Under the pieces are notes generated by a model. That model searched no databases and had not been told where the DNA came from. It saw nothing but the letters and a program-made list of their open reading frames with translations. This document shows positions 61,731 through 64,000 of a DNA stretch of 64,000 nt, piece after piece. Position 1 is the first letter of the stretch, and the number at the start of each line of letters is the position of its first letter. Position numbers and translations under genes: made by a program. Source of the stretch: Myxococcales bacterium. GTDB lineage: Bacteria; Myxococcota_A; Polyangia; Polyangiales; Ga0077539. The stretch is taken from positions 1-64,000 of the forward strand of contig JAAFIF010000027.1 in assembly GCA_013298625.1 (NCBI GenBank), read 5' to 3'.

Positions 61731-64000
61731 GGTTACCTATCCTCCCTCGTGCCTCTGGTTTCGCTCGGCGCGCTCGCGTCGGGCGCGAGCGGCTGTCGCC
61801 AGATCGCGACGACGCAGCTCGTGGTCGTGGTCGACACGAACCTCACCGCGCGCGACGGGCTCTCCAACGTTCACATCATCGTGCAGAGCCCAGAGGGCGT
61901 GGCGCTGCGCGAGTCGGACTTCGAGCTGAGCCCGTCGGGGCCCTTCGCGATTCCGCTCTCGTTTGGGGTGGTCCCGCTCAATCGCGACGCGCGGCGCAGG
62001 GTGCGGATCATCGCGCAGGCGAGGGACGCGAGCGGCGCGGTGCTCGTGCAGCGCAGCGCGCTGACCGGATTTCTGTCGGACGCCTCGCTGCGATTGCCGC
62101 TGTATTTGCCCAACGTCTGCCGCGGGCTCGAGTGCCCGACGGGCACGACGTGCCGCGGCGACGCGCCGGTGTGCGTCGACGACGAAGTGCTCACCGAGCA
62201 GCTCGCGCCGCTCTCGCCACGCGCGGACGGCGGCGAGTTCGACGGGGGATTCGCGCTTCCGTTCGTCGAGGGAGGAGCGTTCGTGCCCGACGCGACCGCG
62301 CGCGACAGCGCCCTCGACGCTCGTCCCGACGCCGTCGCCGAAGCGGCCGTGGACGCGCGGACCGACAGCGGCCCGAGCTATCTGCCTATTCCGAGCACGT
62401 GCGCCTATCCGATGGGCGCCAACGGAATGCGCGTGACGATCCCCGCCACAGCGCCGCGGCTCGTCGCGCCGCTCTCGCTCGGTCACGTCACGTCGCTGCG
62501 GCCGACGCTTCGCTGGACGCGCCCCGCGGGAGCTGATGGCGCTCGCGTCGAGCTCTGCGAAGACCGCGCGTGCGCCCGCAACATCGCTCGCTTCGACAGC
62601 GCGCTCGACGCCGATCGCCCGGCGGCCGCGCTGCCTGCCGGCCGCGTGGTGTTCTGGCGCGTCCTTCCGTTGACCGCGGGAACGGTGAGCGGCCCGTCGA
62701 GCCCGGTCTGGTACTTCGTCACGCCGCACGCGGACTTGGGTACAGACACCAGTTTTCAAGCGCAGACCGACTTCAACGGTGATGGCTTCGCGGACGTCGG
62801 GTACATCGCCGTCACGAACAGCGGCCTTCGCACGACGCTTGGCGGCGCTGTGTTTCACGGCGGGCCTTCGGGGCTGTGCCTCCGGTCGCAGGCGACGTGG
62901 AGCTACAACGCGCCCACCGACGGAACGACGGAGCTCACGGGCTCTGGGGACATCAACGGTGATGGCTTCGGCGACATGATCTACAGCGCCGTGACCATGA
63001 ATGGGGCAGGGACGCTCACCGTGCGCTACGGCAGCCCGGGCGGGCTCGATTTCGGCGCGGGCGGGTCGAGCACGGTCGCGAGCCCCGCGGGCACCGTGGA
63101 GTTTGGCATTCGCGTTCGCATCATCGGGGACATCAACCGCGATGGATTCGCGGACGTCGCGGTTTCGCTGAAGGGAATCACCGCCTCGACCACCGCGGGC
63201 GGCGTGCGCGTGTACCTCGGCTCGGCGACGGGGCTCACGATGGCGCCCGCGGCGAGCGTCGACGGTGCCAGCGGCGAGCAGCTCGGGCTCGACGTCGTCG
63301 GCGGCGGAGCGGACTTCGACGGCGACGGCTATCACGACCTCGCGATGGCTCGCCGCGGCACGGGCGGCGTGACCGTGCGCAGAGGCAGCGCGATGGGGCT
63401 CGACGCGACGAGCATCACGCGCGCTGCGCCGATGGCGGGCAGGCTCGCGACGCTCTCGACGGTGAGCGCGGCGGACATCAACGGCGACGGCCGCTCGGAC
63501 CTCGCGTACCTCACGTCGATCGCCACAGGAAACGCAGCGCCGTCGCAGGCCGCGGTCTTCGCCGGTGACAGCACGTCGACGCTCGCGATGACCGCAGGGT
63601 GGACCCTCGGCAGCGCGGCGGGCGCGACGTTTCTGGGCGCGATCCGCGCGGGAGAAAGCACTGGAGACGACGCTGCAGAGCTCGTGATCGTCGAGCGCAC
63701 GGGGACGAGCCCGAACTTCGTGTTCAGCCCACGCGTGTATGTCTCGACGGCAGGCGCGGCCATCACGCTCGCTCCTTCGATGACCGCGATCGACCTCGGC
63801 GCTGTTCGCGGCGTCGGTCAATACGCGATCGCTCCGGGCGATCTCAACGGCGACGGCCGGGGGGACTTCGCGGTGAACACGTCCTTCGTCAACGCGTACG
63901 GCTACGGCGGCTTCGTGCAGCTGCTGAGCGGCGCGGCGGGATGGAGCGCGGGCTTCGGCAGCGCTGTTCCCGTTGGGCTCGGGATGTTGGGCTCGGGCGC
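61716..64000 (+). CDS. FG-GAP/VCBS-repeat lipoprotein (3' end outside window)
   Basis: Visible 761 residues, no stop before the window end. The GTG gives a signal peptide with two Arg at the start and a lipobox GASGC; no clear ribosome site is seen. Early Cys-rich part (CRGLECPTGTTC), an Asp/Ala linker, a fibronectin-like region (LRPTLRWTRPAGADGARVELC), then at least six FG-GAP calcium loops (DFNGDGFADV, DINGDGFGDM, DINRDGFADV, DFDGDGYHDL, DINGDGRSDL, DLNGDGRGDF) that build an integrin-like beta-propeller. Probably a surface adhesin or binding protein. Confidence 0.87.
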   Translation, partial: MRRLSGYLSSLVPLVSLGALASGASGCRQIATTQLVVVVDTNLTARDGLSNVHIIVQSPEGVALRESDFELSPSGPFAIPLSFGVVPLNRDARRRVRIIAQARDASGAVLVQRSALTGFLSDASLRLPLYLPNVCRGLECPTGTTCRGDAPVCVDDEVLTEQLAPLSPRADGGEFDGGFALPFVEGGAFVPDATARDSALDARPDAVAEAAVDARTDSGPSYLPIPSTCAYPMGANGMRVTIPATAPRLVAPLSLGHVTSLRPTLRWTRPAGADGARVELCEDRACARNIARFDSALDADRPAAALPAGRVVFWRVLPLTAGTVSGPSSPVWYFVTPHADLGTDTSFQAQTDFNGDGFADVGYIAVTNSGLRTTLGGAVFHGGPSGLCLRSQATWSYNAPTDGTTELTGSGDINGDGFGDMIYSAVTMNGAGTLTVRYGSPGGLDFGAGGSSTVASPAGTVEFGIRVRIIGDINRDGFADVAVSLKGITASTTAGGVRVYLGSATGLTMAPAASVDGASGEQLGLDVVGGGADFDGDGYHDLAMARRGTGGVTVRRGSAMGLDATSITRAAPMAGRLATLSTVSAADINGDGRSDLAYLTSIATGNAAPSQAAVFAGDSTSTLAMTAGWTLGSAAGATFLGAIRAGESTGDDAAELVIVERTGTSPNFVFSPRVYVSTAGAAITLAPSMTAIDLGAVRGVGQYAIAPGDLNGDGRGDFAVNTSFVNAYGYGGFVQLLSGAAGWSAGFGSAVPVGLGMLGSG

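Noticed and set aside
1..64000. tRNA, rRNA, prophage, insertion sequence or CRISPR array
   Set aside because: No cloverleaf with a CCA or anticodon arm, rRNA-like segment, transposase, integrase or spaced repeat was seen; a covariance-model scan would be needed to exclude small RNAs.

Overview
The window looks like chromosome from a myxobacterium (phylum Myxococcota). It is very GC-rich and almost fully coding, with no rRNA, tRNA, phage or insertion sequence that I can recognise. It encodes four Hanks-type Ser/Thr protein kinases, PilZ and FHA proteins, an AgmX/PglI-type protein, a probable MYXO-CTERM surface protein, MopE-like and FG-GAP proteins, and many Asp/Ala-rich lipoproteins. I cannot name the species.

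Layout. 0-8.7 kb, minus strand: a metal-efflux locus (membrane fusion protein, then an RND pump fused to its own outer-membrane channel), followed by a universal stress protein, a histidine kinase and an NtrC-type regulator cut by the window start; the last three genes overlap. 8.8-15.9 kb: P-loop ATPase, membrane Ser/Thr kinase, zinc-ribbon lipoprotein, then a minus operon of a copper monooxygenase with a haem motif, an RlmI-like RNA methyltransferase and a small STAS-like protein, preceded by a sterol-desaturase-family enzyme. 16.0-22.4 kb: lipoproteins (one with a 13-copy 12-bp minisatellite), a ferritin-like protein, a dihydrouridine synthase and a beta-propeller lipoprotein. 22.4-31 kb: a two-TM kinase, a UvrD/Rep helicase, an AgmX/PglI-like protein, and a coupled chain of a MYXO-CTERM protein, a Fic protein and an unknown protein. 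31-43.6 kb: sulfur-amino-acid genes (homocysteine-methyltransferase-like, cystathionine gamma-synthase/lyase, metK), PilZ and FHA membrane proteins, a Bax-inhibitor-1 protein and a TPR-TlpA-Lgt operon. 43.7-48.7 kb: a 1199-residue protein joining a pseudokinase, an active-looking kinase, an SRPBCC domain, a DUF5939-like zinc region and a degenerate class III cyclase, then a metallophosphoesterase. 48.9-57.2 kb: Cys-rich lipoproteins, membrane proteins of unknown function, a zinc metallopeptidase and a pirin. 57.2-64 kb: a LysR regulator divergent from an unknown gene across shared inverted repeats, a methyltransferase, another kinase and an FG-GAP lipoprotein running off the end.

Common theme: envelope biology (lipoproteins plus Lgt, secreted repeat proteins, metal efflux) and phospho-signalling. 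The most unusual items are the 1199-residue pseudokinase/kinase/pseudocyclase, the coupled Fic-unknown pair, the homocysteine-methyltransferase-like protein lacking its zinc cysteines, and several well-formed inverted or phased repeats in promoter regions. Functions come from motif reading, not database searches.
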